NCBI GenBank assembly: GCA_008360955.1
Contig: LUCM01001605.1
Span: 5,579 to 69,578, forward strand
DNA from: Fasciolopsis buskii
Taxonomy: Eukaryota; Platyhelminthes; Trematoda; Plagiorchiida; Fasciolidae
Reading direction: 5' to 3'
Length of the DNA: 64,000 bases
The notes beneath the pieces were generated by a model that saw only the letters and a list, made by a program, of their open reading frames with translations, did no database searches and was not told the DNA's origin. The position numbers and the translations under genes were made by a program. Below are positions 63,320 to 64,000 of this stretch, one piece after another (within the stretch, counting starts at the first letter, position 1; every line of letters starts with the position of its first letter).

Positions 63320-63950
63320 TTATCGATAGTTGGAAAGTAATAAGTTGCCTAGCGCTTTACATAAATTAACATTTTCAGATGACATCGTCAACATGACAAC
63401 GGAACGGGGATGTCTGAGACCAAATAGTTTCTCGATTTCGCGCTTTGTAGGATCTCCGGGAAATGCATAACCACAAAGGTCCCTGATGGTGAAATTTTGT
63501 ATGATTAATTGTGTGGTCACGGAATCAGAGTATATCACCAAGATCCGGAGCATCAGAATAGGAGTCTGTACTTCGGTGGTTGAACGAAGACAACTAACGT
63601 TGCACGCCTTAAGTTGAAAAAAATGTTAAGCCTACAGTCACAAAATGATTACCGCGGCACTTATGTTGAGGAAAACAGAAGCACTCAAGGATTTCACGGA
63701 AATGCGGGACATTTGGGCCTCCTTCGGATTTTGCTCAGTTATGGGCGAACAACTTTCTCGATCAACTGAATGACAATATGGGTATGTCTGGGACACAGTT
63801 TTGCTGCTTTCGAAATGTAAAACGGTGTTACAAAACTGGAATGACCCGAAGCCAAAGCTTGTTTTTCTAAGGTAAGATTGGGCAAAGCAGAGAATTACTT
63901 CCAGCTCACCGGGCGAAGTGTCCACACATAACCAGAAGGATGACTGACAT
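63320..63950 (-). CDS. Candidate three-exon gene with 43- and 45-nt introns, unidentified
   Basis: The ATG is at 63950-63948. Exons 63950-63910, 63866-63653 and 63607-63320 total 180 codons plus stop. Intron 1 (43 nt) runs gtgagc to cttaccttag, phase 2. Intron 2 (45 nt) runs gtaatc to ttcaacttaag, phase 0. All frames stay open and join. The N terminus MSVILLVMCGHFA is only a short hydrophobic stretch. The last exon reads LVIYSDSVTTQLI, FTIRDLCGYAFPG, then LFGLRHPRSVVMLTM. That last part weakly recalls the N-terminal domain of the V-ATPase accessory protein ATP6AP2 (LF..PR..VM..V), but I do not assign it. The microintrons in correct phase are the main evidence. The gene could extend downstream to the 62963-63076 exon. 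Confidence 0.4.
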
Positions 63951-64000
63951 TCACCAATTTGTATTTTATGAGACGTCAGCGCAAACTCCGATTATTGACC

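Noticed and set aside
1..64000. CRISPR arrays, operons, ribosome binding sites or rRNA genes
   Set aside because: The sequence is eukaryotic with spliced genes; no regularly spaced direct repeats or conserved rRNA blocks were seen.

Overview
This window looks like nuclear DNA from a flatworm, most likely a digenean trematode. The evidence is spliced eukaryotic genes with GT-AG introns, several apparent introns of only 35-45 nt beside multi-kilobase ones, tRNA-derived SINE-like repeats, CR1-like LINE and Penelope-like remnants, and many AT/CA microsatellites. Species is not determinable by eye. Gene density is low, and most long open frames are chance or repeat-derived.

Layout. Positions 1-10969 (+): the 3' half of a DEAD-box RNA helicase gene of the DDX31/Dbp7 type (exons 1794-2047, 4234-4569, 6065-6417, 10861-10969). 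Its large introns hold SINE and LINE debris. Positions 10997-12553: a ~600 bp segment present twice around a 360-N gap. Positions 12876-13790: a decayed CR1-like LINE. Positions 13990-15503 (-): a low-confidence chain of phase-compatible exons, one with weak MRH-like cysteine spacing. Positions 15.6-25.2 kb: repeats, no convincing gene. Positions 25224-27365 (+): the best new gene, with TATA box, signal-peptide exon, 1386 bp phase-1 intron, a 16-cysteine mature protein with a cationic amphipathic segment, and AATAAA. Positions 27.4-44.1 kb: repeats, including a second N-joined duplication (33246-34968) and a Penelope GIY-YIG remnant. Positions 44184-44446 (-): a small signal-peptide protein whose C-terminal membrane helix is encoded by an ATT/TTA microsatellite after a 35-nt intron. 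Positions 44.6-54.5 kb: mostly empty and AT-rich, with one long ORF at 48.2 kb lying on a dispersed repeat. Positions 54539-54984 (-): a candidate cysteine-rich, lysine-rich two-exon protein with a 38-nt intron. Positions 62963-63950 (-): a candidate three-exon gene with 43- and 45-nt introns, followed by a Cys/His-rich terminal exon.

The helicase is a housekeeping nucleolar gene. The accessory interest lies in the small signal-peptide, cysteine-rich genes, which have a short first exon, a phase-1 intron and a cysteine-rich or membrane second exon. They are the kind of lineage-specific secreted proteins parasitic flatworms produce, but I recognise no named family. Exon structures were assembled by eye from frames, splice consensus and phase, and need transcript support.
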